Below are positions 16,966 to 25,728 of a stretch of 64,000 nucleotides of DNA, in pieces. Origin of the DNA: an uncultured Pelagibacteraceae bacterium (GTDB lineage: Bacteria; Pseudomonadota; Alphaproteobacteria; Pelagibacterales; Pelagibacteraceae); assembly GCA_902536925.1 (NCBI GenBank), contig CACAZL010000003.1, positions 19,646 to 83,645 on the forward strand, written 5' to 3'. The notes beneath the pieces are model-generated. The model did not search any database, was not told the origin of the DNA, and saw nothing but the letters and a program-made list of their open reading frames with translations. A program made the translations under genes and the position numbers. Numbering within the stretch: position 1 is the first letter of the stretch; the number at the start of each line of letters is the position of its first letter.

Positions 16966-17702
16966 GTATTCTAGAAGTAAACAATGTAAGTAAATCATTT
17001 GGTGGCGTTAAAGCGAATGTAGATATTTCAATGTCGGTTGAAAAAGGAAAGATAGTTGGTCTTATTGGGCCTAATGGATCTGGAAAAACTACATTGTTTA
17101 ATTCGATAGTTGGTACTTATCCAATAGACAAAGGTTCAATTAAGTTTAATGGAAAAGAAGTTTCAGAATTACCTGTTCCAGTAATTGCAAAACTTGGATT
17201 ATTAAGAACATTTCAGCAAACTAGAATTTATGGAAAATTAAACTGTGTAGATAACATGCTTATAAGTCACAAAGGTAGTGATGAGAGTTTGTTTAAAATA
17301 TTCTCAAAAATCCCTAAAGAGCTTACAGAAAAAGCAGAAAACTTACTTAATTTTGTTGGATTGTATCAAAAAAGAAAACTAAGAGCAGGAGACTTATCTT
17401 TTGGTCAGCAAAAGTTATTAGAACTTGCAATGGCATTGATGAATGAACCAGAAATGTTGCTATTAGATGAGCCAACAGCAGGAATAAATCCTACTTTAAT
17501 TAATGGAATTATTGATAGATTGATCAAAGTTAATCAAGATTTTGGGATTACATTGCTTGTTATTGAACACAATATGAGAGTAATAATGCAATTAGCTGAA
17601 GATATATTTTGCCTTGCTCATGGCAAAATGCTTGCAAATGGCACTCCAGATGAAATTAAAAATGACAAAAGAGTAGTAGATGCGTATTTGGGGGCTCAAT
17701 AA
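16962..17702 (+). CDS. livG: Liv-type ABC transporter ATPase
   Basis: A 246-residue ATP-binding subunit. Walker A is GPNGSGKTT (residues ~36-44), the signature is LSFGQQKLLELAMAL (a Phe replaces the usual second Gly of LSGGQ), Walker B is MLLLDEPTAG and the H-loop is VIEHNM. LRTFQQTRIYGKL is the LivG Q-loop region. It forms a heterodimer with LivF to power LivHM. It overlaps livM by 4 nt and livF by 1 nt, so subunits are produced in a coupled way. Confidence 0.93.
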   Translation: MSILEVNNVSKSFGGVKANVDISMSVEKGKIVGLIGPNGSGKTTLFNSIVGTYPIDKGSIKFNGKEVSELPVPVIAKLGLLRTFQQTRIYGKLNCVDNMLISHKGSDESLFKIFSKIPKELTEKAENLLNFVGLYQKRKLRAGDLSFGQQKLLELAMALMNEPEMLLLDEPTAGINPTLINGIIDRLIKVNQDFGITLLVIEHNMRVIMQLAEDIFCLAHGKMLANGTPDEIKNDKRVVDAYLGAQ

Positions 17703-18487
17703 TGTCTAATCAATATGAAGTTTTAGGTAAAGCACCTGGTGCAGAAGACCTAAAAAACTTATCTTCTGAAGATACTCATTTAACAATAAAAAATTTGAAT
17801 GCTGGATATGGTAAAATGGAAATTTTACATAATTTTGATTTATTTGTAAGCAAAGCACAATCATTATGTTTAATTGGTCCTAATGGAGCAGGTAAATCAA
17901 CAATACTTCACTCAATATATGGATTTACAAATATTTTTTCTGGTAAAATTGAAATTGATGGAAAAGAAATAACAAATTTAACTCCAGCTGAAAAATTAAA
18001 GTCAGTTGGTATAGCTTATATTCTACAAGATAATTCAGTTTTTCCAGATATGACTGTTGAGGAAAATTTGTTAATGGGAGGTTTTATCAAAGATAAAACC
18101 GAAGAGTCATATCAAGAAGCAGAAAAGATTTTAGATAAATACGAAAGATTAAGGAATAGAAGAAATCAACCGGCAAAAGTATTATCAGGTGGAGAAAGAA
18201 GATTATTAGAAATATCAAGAGCCTTAGTAATGAAACCTTCTGTTCTATTAGTTGATGAACCTTCTATTGGATTGGAACCAAGATATATTGATATGGTATT
18301 TGAAATTTTGGGAGACTTACAAAAAAATGAAAAGAAAACAATTATTCTAGTTGAGCAAAATGCCAAAAAAGGTTTAGAGTTTTCTGATATTGGATATGTA
18401 TTAGTATCTGGCCAAACTGCTATAGCTGGAAGAGGTGATGATTTACTTAAAAATGATGATGTTGGACGTCTATTCCTAGGCGGATGA
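17702..18487 (+). CDS. livF: Liv-type ABC transporter ATPase
   Basis: A 261-residue ATPase of the LivF type. It has an N-terminal extension of about 25 residues before the core fold. Walker A is GPNGAGKST, the signature LSGGERRLLEISRAL, Walker B VLLVDEPSIG and the H-loop VEQNAK, where Gln-Asn replaces the usual His as in LivF proteins. It completes the first Liv system and overlaps azlC by 4 nt, so the exporter pair that follows is in the same operon. Confidence 0.93.
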   Translation: MSNQYEVLGKAPGAEDLKNLSSEDTHLTIKNLNAGYGKMEILHNFDLFVSKAQSLCLIGPNGAGKSTILHSIYGFTNIFSGKIEIDGKEITNLTPAEKLKSVGIAYILQDNSVFPDMTVEENLLMGGFIKDKTEESYQEAEKILDKYERLRNRRNQPAKVLSGGERRLLEISRALVMKPSVLLVDEPSIGLEPRYIDMVFEILGDLQKNEKKTIILVEQNAKKGLEFSDIGYVLVSGQTAIAGRGDDLLKNDDVGRLFLGG

Positions 18488-19188
18488 TTAATTCAAAATA
18501 TTTTTTTAAAGGAATTCTTTGTGCAAAAGAATTCGATAGCCCTGCAATTGCTCTTGGTTTAAGTTTTTTAGCAATTGGAGCTTTATTGAAAAATTTAGGT
18601 TTTACAATTCAAGAAAGTATTTTTTCTACCTTTTTAACTTATGCATTACCTGGCTCACTTGTGATGGCAGAGTCGATTTTGATAGGAGTTTCTTTACTTA
18701 ATTTATTTTTTGCTGTTTGGTTGGTGAACGCAAGGTTGTATCCGATGACTGTATCTTTAATGCCATTATTAAAGCATCAAAGCCAACCAAGGTGGAAGTA
18801 TTATCTTTCATGTCATTTTGTTGCGGTATCTTCGTGGTTAATCCTTAAAAATAATTATAAAGAAATTGAAAAGAAATATAGAGTCGACTTTTGGATTGGA
18901 ATTGGAACTGCAACTTGGTTGATAGCAATTTTTTCAACGATCTTAGGTTATTACTCTGCTGATTTCTTAAATAGAGAAATGATGATTGGACTAGCTATAA
19001 TCAATCCAATTTATTTTACTTGTACAATGATAGGGGTGATGGAGTCTATACAATTAAATGTTTCAATAATTTTAGGAGCTATCTTAGGACCTTTATTTTA
19101 TTTTATTAGCCCTGATTGGTGTGTTTTGATCGGTGGGTTTATAGCTGGAACTGTTGCTTTTGTAATAGGAGAGAAAAATGTCAGCTAA
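18484..19188 (+). CDS. azlC: AzlC-family branched-chain amino acid exporter, large subunit
   Basis: A 234-residue membrane protein with the AzlC pattern: SPAIALGLSFLAIGALLKNLGF, QESIFSTFLTYALPGSLVMAE and a middle stretch LLNLFFAVWLVNARLYPMTVS. Together with AzlD it exports branched-chain amino acids or analogues. It is fused into the liv operon by a 4-nt overlap with livF, so uptake and efflux of probably related compounds are coordinated. Its stop overlaps azlD by 11 nt. Confidence 0.85.
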   Translation: MINSKYFFKGILCAKEFDSPAIALGLSFLAIGALLKNLGFTIQESIFSTFLTYALPGSLVMAESILIGVSLLNLFFAVWLVNARLYPMTVSLMPLLKHQSQPRWKYYLSCHFVAVSSWLILKNNYKEIEKKYRVDFWIGIGTATWLIAIFSTILGYYSADFLNREMMIGLAIINPIYFTCTMIGVMESIQLNVSIILGAILGPLFYFISPDWCVLIGGFIAGTVAFVIGEKNVS

Positions 19189-19504
19189 TATTGTTTTAAT
19201 AATAGTTATTACGTCCTTAGCTACTTATATTTCAAGATTTTTAGGAGCTTTTACATCTGAAATAATAGATGAAAATACTAAAATATATAGGTGGTTTAAT
19301 TATTTAGCCTATTCGACATTGGCTGCTCTAATTTCTAGAATGATAATATTTCCAGCTGGTGCACTTTCTGACAGTAATTATTTGTCTAGATTTATTGTTG
19401 TATTTTTAGCAATAATAATTTTTAGATTAACTAGAAATAATTTAGTTTACCCAACTTTATTCTCTGCTATCATCATGTTTTTATTAAGTAGCTTTACGAT
19501 ATAA
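19178..19504 (+). CDS. azlD: AzlD-family branched-chain amino acid exporter, small subunit
   Basis: A 108-residue protein with four hydrophobic segments, the expected size for AzlD. The N-terminus (VITSLATYISRFLGAF) contains the family T-x-x-x-R motif. It pairs with AzlC encoded immediately upstream, overlapping it by 11 nt. The next gene begins directly after its stop. Confidence 0.85.
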   Translation: MSANIVLIIVITSLATYISRFLGAFTSEIIDENTKIYRWFNYLAYSTLAALISRMIIFPAGALSDSNYLSRFIVVFLAIIIFRLTRNNLVYPTLFSAIIMFLLSSFTI

Positions 19505-20011
19505 ATGAAAAAAATTATTTTACTATTATTCTTAATTTTAATACCAAGTATATCACAAGCAGCATGTGATGATCCTTTAACCGATGGTGTTGATTATACT
19601 AACTGTAGATTTTCAGATGGACAAGATTTACAAGGCAGCTATCTGCCCAACTCAAATTTATCATTTGCAAGTTTTATACAAGTAAATTTTGATAAAAGTA
19701 TTATGATGACATCAAATTTGTCATTTGGAACTTTTCCAGAGTCAACATTTGTAAGAGCTAACTTATATGAGTCAACTCTAGTTGGTGGTAATTTTGAAAA
19801 AGCTAATTTTACAGGAGCCAATATGACAAGAGTTGATTTTATGGGCTCAACATTGATTGAAGCTAATTTTCAAAATGCAAATTTAATGGAAGCTAATTTT
19901 ACTTCATCGAATATGACAAATGCTAACTTTGATGGTGCAAATTTAATTGGAGCAACATGGACTAATGGTGAAACATGTGGACCAAATTCAATTGGTGTTT
20001 GTAATAAATAA
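19505..20011 (+). CDS. secreted pentapeptide-repeat protein
   Basis: A 168-residue protein with a signal peptide (cleavage near SQA|AC). Residues ~45-145 are tandem pentapeptide repeats of the A(N/D)(L/F)xx type (SNLSF, ANLYE, ANFTG, ANFQN, ANLME, ANFDG, ANLIG), which fold as a right-handed beta-helix. Cys pairs cap both ends (ACDDP..NC near the N-terminus, TCGPNSIGVC at the C-terminus). The role is probably structural in the periplasm or at the surface. It starts with no gap after azlD and is followed 5 bp later by the CsiD-like gene. Function is unknown. Confidence 0.8.
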   Translation: MKKIILLLFLILIPSISQAACDDPLTDGVDYTNCRFSDGQDLQGSYLPNSNLSFASFIQVNFDKSIMMTSNLSFGTFPESTFVRANLYESTLVGGNFEKANFTGANMTRVDFMGSTLIEANFQNANLMEANFTSSNMTNANFDGANLIGATWTNGETCGPNSIGVCNK

Positions 20012-20016
20012 CTACA

Positions 20017-20937
20017 ATGCATAGCTTAGATACTATTCAAGGGTTTGATATTTCATTCAGTGATTATTCCGAAAGAATAATAAATATAAAAATTGAAGAT
20101 GAAATTATTGATAAATTAATGTTTCCATTCAAAAAATTTGATATTACGGCACTTGAATATAAACCTTTTACTAGATTTACAATTGCAAAATCTTTAGATG
20201 ACTCTACTGGGGAAAGGCTAGGAAAATTTATAAACTCTATCTTAAGAGATAGAGATACAGGTTGTTTTATTATAGGGCCTAAAAATAAATCCAAAAAAAT
20301 TGATAATAATTTTCTTATTAAACTATCAACAGCGGTAACACACTTGCTTGGTAATCCAAATTTTGATTCAATGGCTGGTAAATATTATGCACGATTTCAT
20401 GTTAAACACGAGGACAATAGTGATTCATATCTTAGAAAAGCATATACCAATATGGATCTTCATACCGATGGTACATATGTTAAAGAAAAAACTGATTGGT
20501 TATTAATGTTAAAAATGGAGGAAGAAAATGTAGAAGGTGGAGAAACTGCAATGTTACACCTTGATGATTGGGAACATTTAGATAGCTTAACTAATGATAA
20601 AGTTGGAAAACAAAACTTTATATGGGGTTCTCCAAAAAGTAAAAATGTTGATTATAAGGTTGAACATCCTGTTTTTTCAGAAGACGAGAATGGAAAACCA
20701 CAAATTTCATACATAGACCAATTTCCTGAGCCCAAAAATATGGAACAAGGATTATTTTTACAAAAATTATCAGACTCTTTAGAGGGAAGCCAAAAAAAGA
20801 TTGTCATGCCTTTACCAGTAGGTTTTTCAGTAGTTGCAAATAACTATTTCTGGCTTCATGGTAGAAAACCATTTGTAGAAAATAAAAAATTATCAAGAGA
20901 ATTACTAAGAATTAGAGGTTCTTTTTTTACTAATTAA
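20017..20937 (+). CDS. glaH: CsiD/GlaH-like Fe(II)/2-oxoglutarate-dependent glutarate 2-hydroxylase
   Basis: A 306-residue oxygenase closely resembling CsiD/GlaH, which hydroxylates glutarate to L-2-hydroxyglutarate with 2-oxoglutarate and O2. The facial triad is H149 and D151 (MDLHTDGTYV) and H281 (NYFWLHGRKPF). Family stretches include KTDWLLMLKMEEENVEGGE, LHLDDWEHLD, SYIDQFPEPKN and the C-terminal RELLRIRGSFF carrying the 2-oxoglutarate-binding Arg. Glutarate arises from lysine through 5-aminovalerate. The usual partner LhgO and the gabT/gabD homologues are not adjacent; here it sits between exporter genes and a ProC-like reductase, so a different five-carbon substrate is possible. Confidence 0.8.
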   Translation: MHSLDTIQGFDISFSDYSERIINIKIEDEIIDKLMFPFKKFDITALEYKPFTRFTIAKSLDDSTGERLGKFINSILRDRDTGCFIIGPKNKSKKIDNNFLIKLSTAVTHLLGNPNFDSMAGKYYARFHVKHEDNSDSYLRKAYTNMDLHTDGTYVKEKTDWLLMLKMEEENVEGGETAMLHLDDWEHLDSLTNDKVGKQNFIWGSPKSKNVDYKVEHPVFSEDENGKPQISYIDQFPEPKNMEQGLFLQKLSDSLEGSQKKIVMPLPVGFSVVANNYFWLHGRKPFVENKKLSRELLRIRGSFFTN

Positions 20938-20970
20938 TTAATTTTAGTGATAATAATCACTTAGTTTATC

Positions 20971-21744
20971 ATGAAAATCGGATTTATTGGTACAGGACAT
21001 ATTTCAAAATCAGTAATCAATGGAATACTGGGGTCAAGATTAAAAATTAATAAAATAATTATTTCAAAGAGAAATTCAAAAATTTCAAGTGAACTTAAAA
21101 GAAAAAGTAAAAAGATAAAAATATCTACTGATAATCAGGATATTATAAATCAATCAAATTGGGTTTTTTTAGCCGTAACACCAACGATTGGAAAAATTAT
21201 TCTTCCAAAACTAAAATTTAAAAAAGGTCAAACGATAGTAAGTTTTATATCAACTATAAAAATGGCTGAATTAAAAAAATATATTAAAGTTAAAACTAAG
21301 ATTATTAGAGCAATTCCATTACCTCCAATTTCCATAAGAAAAGGACCGGTGCCAATTTTTCCACCAGATAAACAAGTTAGAAATTTTTTTAATAAGCTTG
21401 GCACATCTATTGAAATAAAAAATGAAAACCTATCACTAAATTTTTGGTCAACTTCATCAATGATGGCGCCATTTTATGAATTACTACAAACTCTGAGTGA
21501 ATGGTTAGTAAAAAAGGGAATTAATAGAAGTGACTCTCAAAAGTATATTACTTCTTTATTTATTGCTTTATCTGAGGATGCAAAAATTAATTCAAATAAA
21601 GATTTAAAAATACTTGTTAAAAATTCACAAACCCCAAAAGGTTTAAATGAACAAGCTGTTAAAGAATTAAGAAAACTTGGGTTTTACAAATTACTAAATA
21701 AAACAGCAAACAGTGTTTTAAATAGAATAAAAATAAGTAAGTAA
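20971..21744 (+). CDS. pyrroline-5-carboxylate reductase-family protein
   Basis: A 257-residue NAD(P)-dependent reductase of the ProC family. It has the N-terminal Rossmann motif MKIGFIGTGHISKSVI, the middle WVFLAVTPT and RAIPLPPI segments, and the C-terminal dimerisation region with KNSQTPKGLNEQAV, equivalent to the ProC V(T/A)SPGGTT region. Sequence is divergent and Lys-rich. It may make proline or act on another cyclic imine such as piperideine-carboxylate, which would fit the lysine/glutarate hint of the preceding gene. It lies 1 bp before the second LivG gene. Confidence 0.7.
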   Translation: MKIGFIGTGHISKSVINGILGSRLKINKIIISKRNSKISSELKRKSKKIKISTDNQDIINQSNWVFLAVTPTIGKIILPKLKFKKGQTIVSFISTIKMAELKKYIKVKTKIIRAIPLPPISIRKGPVPIFPPDKQVRNFFNKLGTSIEIKNENLSLNFWSTSSMMAPFYELLQTLSEWLVKKGINRSDSQKYITSLFIALSEDAKINSNKDLKILVKNSQTPKGLNEQAVKELRKLGFYKLLNKTANSVLNRIKISK

Positions 21745-21745
21745 A

Positions 21746-22534
21746 ATGTCTGACAATATCCTACAGGTAAATAATCTTACAAAGTTATTTGGAGGACTCG
21801 CCGCAGTATCAAATTGCTCATTAAATATTAGATCAGGCTCAATCACTGGAATAATTGGACCAAACGGTTCAGGAAAAACAACATTATTTAATTTAATAGC
21901 TGGAAATTTAAAATCTAATGACGGAGAGGTAATATTTAATGATGAAAATATTACTGATGTACCATCGCATGAGTTGTTTGGCAGAGGATTATTGAGGACA
22001 TTTCAAATTGCACATGAATTTTCAAACTTAACAGTATTAGAAAACTTAATGATGGTGCCTTCAAATCAAAGTGGAGAAAATTTATTAAATGCACTTATTA
22101 AGCCTGGACTAGTTAAAAAAGAGGAAAAAGTTATTAGAGAAAAAGCCTATGAGGTTGTAGATTTTCTTAATTTAACACATTTAGCTAATGAAAGAGCTGG
22201 AAACCTTTCGGGTGGACAAAAAAAATTATTAGAATTAGGACGAACCATGATGGTTGATGCAAAATTAGTTTTACTTGATGAAGTGGGAGCTGGAGTTAAT
22301 CGAACACTTTTAAAAGATTTAGGAACTGCAATATTAAAATTGAATAAAGAAAAAAATTATACTTTTTGTATGATAGAGCATGATATGGATTTTATAAGCA
22401 GAATGTGTGATCCGGTAATAGTAATGGCAGATGGTTCAGTTTTATTTGAAGGTACATCTGAAGAAGTGAAAAAAAACGAAAAAGTAATTGAGAGTTATTT
22501 AGGAAAGTCAAACTTAACAAATAAAGAAAATTAA
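21746..22534 (+). CDS. livG: second Liv-type ABC transporter ATPase (LivG-like)
   Basis: A 262-residue ATPase with Walker A GPNGSGKTT, LRTFQIAHEF as the LivG Q-loop, signature LSGGQKKLLELGRTM and Walker B VLLDEVGAG, where Val replaces the usual Pro after the Glu. The H-loop is MIEHDM. It opens a second Liv operon and overlaps the LivF-like gene by 1 nt. Gene order G-F-H-M differs from the first system (K-H-M-G-F), so the two are distinct systems, not a recent duplication. Confidence 0.92.
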   Translation: MSDNILQVNNLTKLFGGLAAVSNCSLNIRSGSITGIIGPNGSGKTTLFNLIAGNLKSNDGEVIFNDENITDVPSHELFGRGLLRTFQIAHEFSNLTVLENLMMVPSNQSGENLLNALIKPGLVKKEEKVIREKAYEVVDFLNLTHLANERAGNLSGGQKKLLELGRTMMVDAKLVLLDEVGAGVNRTLLKDLGTAILKLNKEKNYTFCMIEHDMDFISRMCDPVIVMADGSVLFEGTSEEVKKNEKVIESYLGKSNLTNKEN

Positions 22535-23241
22535 TGGCATACTTTGAAGGAGTAAAAATGACTGCAGGTTATGGGGATGGCCCTGATATTATTAGTTCAT
22601 GTTCCATAACTGCCAATAGGGGAGAGATAGTTGCTATTCTAGGTCCAAATGGAGCTGGTAAATCAACAGCTATGAAAGCAATGCTCGGATTATTAAAATT
22701 AAAATCAGGATCTGTAACTTTGGATAGTGAAGATATTTCAAATATTAATCCTCAAGATAGAGTAAAAAAGGGAATTTCATTTGTTCCACAAACAAGAAAT
22801 GTATTTGCAGAATTAACTGTTAGAGAAAATTTAGAGATTGGTGGCTTTTTGACAGAAGGTAGTTTAGAAAACAAAATTGAGAGTATTTATAGTTTATTTC
22901 CAATCTTAAGTGAAAAAAAATCCCAAGTCGTTGGACAATTATCTGGTGGACAACGTCAGCAAGTGGCGCTTGGAAGAGCTTTAATGAGTGATCCATCAGT
23001 TCTTATGTTAGATGAGCCCACAGCTGGAGTTTCTCCAATTGTAATGGATGAATTGTTTGAACATATAATCAAAGTTAAAAAAACAAATGTTGCCGTTATT
23101 ATGGTTGAGCAAAACGCAAAGCAAGCATTAAGTATTTCAGATCGAGGCTATGTATTGGTAACTGGTCAAAATAAATTTGAGGGGTCCGGTAACGATTTAC
23201 TTGAGGATCCCGAGGTTCGTAGATCATTTTTGGGAGCATAA
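22534..23241 (+). CDS. livF: second Liv-type ABC transporter ATPase (LivF-like)
   Basis: A 235-residue ATPase with Walker A GPNGAGKST, signature LSGGQRQQVALGRAL, Walker B VLMLDEPTAG and the LivF-type H-loop VEQNAK. FVPQTRNVFAELTVRENLEIGG is a typical LivF Q-loop region. It pairs with the preceding LivG-like protein. Its stop overlaps the next ATG by 1 nt, giving strict translational coupling. Confidence 0.92.
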   Translation: MAYFEGVKMTAGYGDGPDIISSCSITANRGEIVAILGPNGAGKSTAMKAMLGLLKLKSGSVTLDSEDISNINPQDRVKKGISFVPQTRNVFAELTVRENLEIGGFLTEGSLENKIESIYSLFPILSEKKSQVVGQLSGGQRQQVALGRALMSDPSVLMLDEPTAGVSPIVMDELFEHIIKVKKTNVAVIMVEQNAKQALSISDRGYVLVTGQNKFEGSGNDLLEDPEVRRSFLGA

Positions 23242-24251
23242 TGGATTTCTTAAATGCAATAATTGTACTTCTTAATTTTACGGTAATACCGGCGTTAGCA
23301 TATGGTTCACAATTAGCTTTAGGCGCTATTTTTGTTACTTTAATTTATGCAGTTTTAAGATTCGCTAATTTTGCAACTGGAGACATGATGTCATTTGGAA
23401 CAATGTTCGCAGTTATTCTTACATATTATTTTCAATCTTTAGGTATTGGATTAGGTGTTTTACCAACAGCACTTTTAACAATTCCTTTTGCAATCTTAAT
23501 GATGATTTTATACATGTTAATCATAGACAAATTTGTTTTCAGTTATTATAGGATAAAAAAAAGTCCTCCAGTTCAGTTTGCAATGGTTAGTGTAGGGGTA
23601 ATGTTTGTCACTCAAGCCTTAATTAGAATAATCATTGGACCATCTGATAGAATATTTTTAGATGGTGAAAAATTTATACTTAAAGCAACAGAATTTAAAG
23701 AAATGACAGGTCTTGCTGAAGGTATAACTTTAAAATCAACACAAGCAATAACAATCATTGTAACGTTAATTGTTGTTTCAATAATGTTTTGGTTTTTAAA
23801 TAGAACAAAAACAGGCACAAGTATGAGAGCTTATTCAGACAATGAAGATTTAGCATTATTGTCTGGTATAGATCCTAAAAGAGTTGTTTTGATAACTTGG
23901 GTGATTGCAGGAATTTTGGCTACTATTGGTGGAGTATTATATGGTTTAGATAAAAGTTATAGACCTTTCGTTTATTTTAATAATATGCTTCCAATATTTG
24001 CAGCGGCAATTGTTGGAGGAATAGGAAATCCGTTTGGAGCTTTCTTAGGTGGATATGTCATAGCTTTTGCAGAAATATTTGTAACTTATGCTTACAAAAG
24101 ATTTATTTCATATCTATTACCCGAACATCTCGAACCAGATACTTTACTTCAATTATTATCTACAGATTATAAATTTGCTGTTTCATTCTCAATTTTAGTA
24201 ATTGTTTTGTTAATAAGGCCGTCAGGTATCTTTAAAGGAAAAGTTATATGA
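23241..24251 (+). CDS. livH: second Liv-type ABC transporter permease (LivH-like)
   Basis: A 336-residue permease with the LivH core LIYAVLRFANFATGDMMSFGTM and coupling loop SMRAYSDNEDLALLSGIDPKRVV. It is about 40 residues longer than the first LivH owing to loops after residues ~110 and ~275. It overlaps both neighbours (1 nt and 4 nt). Its partner is the LivM-like gene downstream. Confidence 0.9.
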   Translation: MDFLNAIIVLLNFTVIPALAYGSQLALGAIFVTLIYAVLRFANFATGDMMSFGTMFAVILTYYFQSLGIGLGVLPTALLTIPFAILMMILYMLIIDKFVFSYYRIKKSPPVQFAMVSVGVMFVTQALIRIIIGPSDRIFLDGEKFILKATEFKEMTGLAEGITLKSTQAITIIVTLIVVSIMFWFLNRTKTGTSMRAYSDNEDLALLSGIDPKRVVLITWVIAGILATIGGVLYGLDKSYRPFVYFNNMLPIFAAAIVGGIGNPFGAFLGGYVIAFAEIFVTYAYKRFISYLLPEHLEPDTLLQLLSTDYKFAVSFSILVIVLLIRPSGIFKGKVI

Positions 24252-25618
24252 AGAATTATAAAAATGTCATAGCCGCATATTCTATCATGTTATTTTTAAT
24301 AATTATGGTAGGGATATTTCAATCCTGGTCTATAGCATTAACTATTTTAAATTATTGTTTAATTTCTGCAGTTATGACAATTGGAGCAAATATACAATGG
24401 GGTTATGCTGGATTAATTAATTTTGGGATAATGGGATATACAGCATTAGGAGGATTAGCTGTAGTCTTAGTTTCGGTTGAACCAGTCAAAAAAGCTTGGC
24501 AAGTTGGAGGCTTAAATATTTTAGCTTGTATATGGATAATTATTGCAATTATCTTTGTAGTTAAATTTATACTAAATAGATTTGATAAGTCTAAATTAAG
24601 AAATTACTCAGTAGTTTCTGTAATTCTAGGTGGAATAATTCTGTTAAGAATAACTGCGGCACCAGGCATTGAAGCCATCGAGGCAATAGATCCAGCAAAG
24701 ACAGGTTTTTTAGGAGGAATGGGATTACCAGTTTTATTATCTTGGATATTTGGAGCATTACTAGCAGGAGGACTTGCTTTTATAATTGGAAAAATTGCCC
24801 TTGGTCTCCGAGCTGACTATTTAGCAATTGCAACATTATTAATTGCAGAAATTATAGTTTCAATAATTAAGCATGAGGAGTGGCTTGCAAGAGGAGTTAA
24901 AAATGTTACAGGTTTAAAAAGACCAGCGCCATACGAGATTGATCTGCAAGCCTCAGAATGGTTTGTTAATTTAGTTGCAAAATTTCATTCAACAAAATTA
25001 AATTTAATAAATTCAGCCTCTGAAAAGCAAGAGGCTTTAACTCAAATGGTAATTGAAGCCTCATCTATCTACGTAAAACTTTGCTTTTCTGGTTTATTTT
25101 TTACGGTTGTTATTATTTTATTAATACTGACACAGAAGGCTCTATATTCCCCTTGGGGTAGAAAAATGAGAGCTATAAGAGATAATGAGGTTGCAGCAAG
25201 TGCAATGGGTAAAAACGTTGTTAAAGAGCATCTACTTATTTTTATTTTAGGATCTGCAATTGTTGGTTTGGCTGGAGCTATGATGGTTACAAATGATGGA
25301 TTATTTACACCAACTAGCTATAGGCCAATGAGATACACTTTTGTAATATGGGTAATGGTAATTGTTGGAGGAACAGGCAACAACTTTGGGGCAATTTTAG
25401 GAGGATTTGTAGTTTGGTTTTTATGGGTTGAAGCTGCTCCTATAGCATTATTTTTAATAAATTTATTTACAGCACATCTGCCAGAAACTAATTCAGTTAA
25501 AGTTCATTTAATCGAAAGTGCACCATATTTCAGATTTTTAGTTATAGGAATTGGCTTATTACTAATTATGAGGTTTAGACCCCAAGGAATTATACCTGAA
25601 AAAATAGTTAAACAATAA
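24248..25618 (+). CDS. livM: second Liv-type ABC transporter permease (LivM-like)
   Basis: A 456-residue permease, about 100 residues longer than the first LivM. LivM motifs are present: NIQWGYAGLINFGIMGYTALGG, GLRADYLAIATLLIAEII and the coupling loop AIRDNEVAASAMGKN. Extra length lies between helices at residues ~85-150 and in a hydrophilic insertion at ~215-265. Together with the long LivH it resembles the larger permeases of less-studied Liv-type transporters, so its ligand may not be a branched-chain amino acid. The stop overlaps a short hydrophobic open frame by 1 nt. Confidence 0.9.
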   Translation: MKNYKNVIAAYSIMLFLIIMVGIFQSWSIALTILNYCLISAVMTIGANIQWGYAGLINFGIMGYTALGGLAVVLVSVEPVKKAWQVGGLNILACIWIIIAIIFVVKFILNRFDKSKLRNYSVVSVILGGIILLRITAAPGIEAIEAIDPAKTGFLGGMGLPVLLSWIFGALLAGGLAFIIGKIALGLRADYLAIATLLIAEIIVSIIKHEEWLARGVKNVTGLKRPAPYEIDLQASEWFVNLVAKFHSTKLNLINSASEKQEALTQMVIEASSIYVKLCFSGLFFTVVIILLILTQKALYSPWGRKMRAIRDNEVAASAMGKNVVKEHLLIFILGSAIVGLAGAMMVTNDGLFTPTSYRPMRYTFVIWVMVIVGGTGNNFGAILGGFVVWFLWVEAAPIALFLINLFTAHLPETNSVKVHLIESAPYFRFLVIGIGLLLIMRFRPQGIIPEKIVKQ

Positions 25619-25686
25619 TGTATTATATATTGCTTGGTATTTTTATTGGTCTAGTCTTGTATTTAGGAGATAAATATTTATTTTAA
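25618..25686 (+). CDS. 22-residue single-TM microprotein candidate
   Basis: A short frame whose ATG overlaps the livM-like stop (TAATG) and whose stop lies 3 bp before the terminator stem. It encodes MYYILLGIFIGLVLYLGDKY followed by Leu-Phe: one hydrophobic helix with a GxxxG-like centre (GIFIG) and a charged DK near the end. Tight coupling and a strongly membrane-like sequence argue for a real small protein, perhaps a stabiliser of the permease. The size is too short to exclude chance in AT-rich DNA. Confidence 0.4.
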   Translation: MYYILLGIFIGLVLYLGDKYLF

Positions 25687-25689
25687 GGC

Positions 25690-25725
25690 AAAAACCCCAA
25701 CAATATTTTTGTTGGGGTTTTTTTT
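25690..25725. terminator. bidirectional intrinsic terminator between convergent Liv genes
   Basis: The arms AAAAACCCCAACAA (25690-25703) and TTGTTGGGGTTTTT (25709-25722) are perfectly complementary with a 5-nt loop, flanked by A and T runs. The structure works on both strands, ending the G-F-H-M operon from the left and the binding-protein gene from the right. Confidence 0.92.
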
Positions 25726-25728
25726 TAA

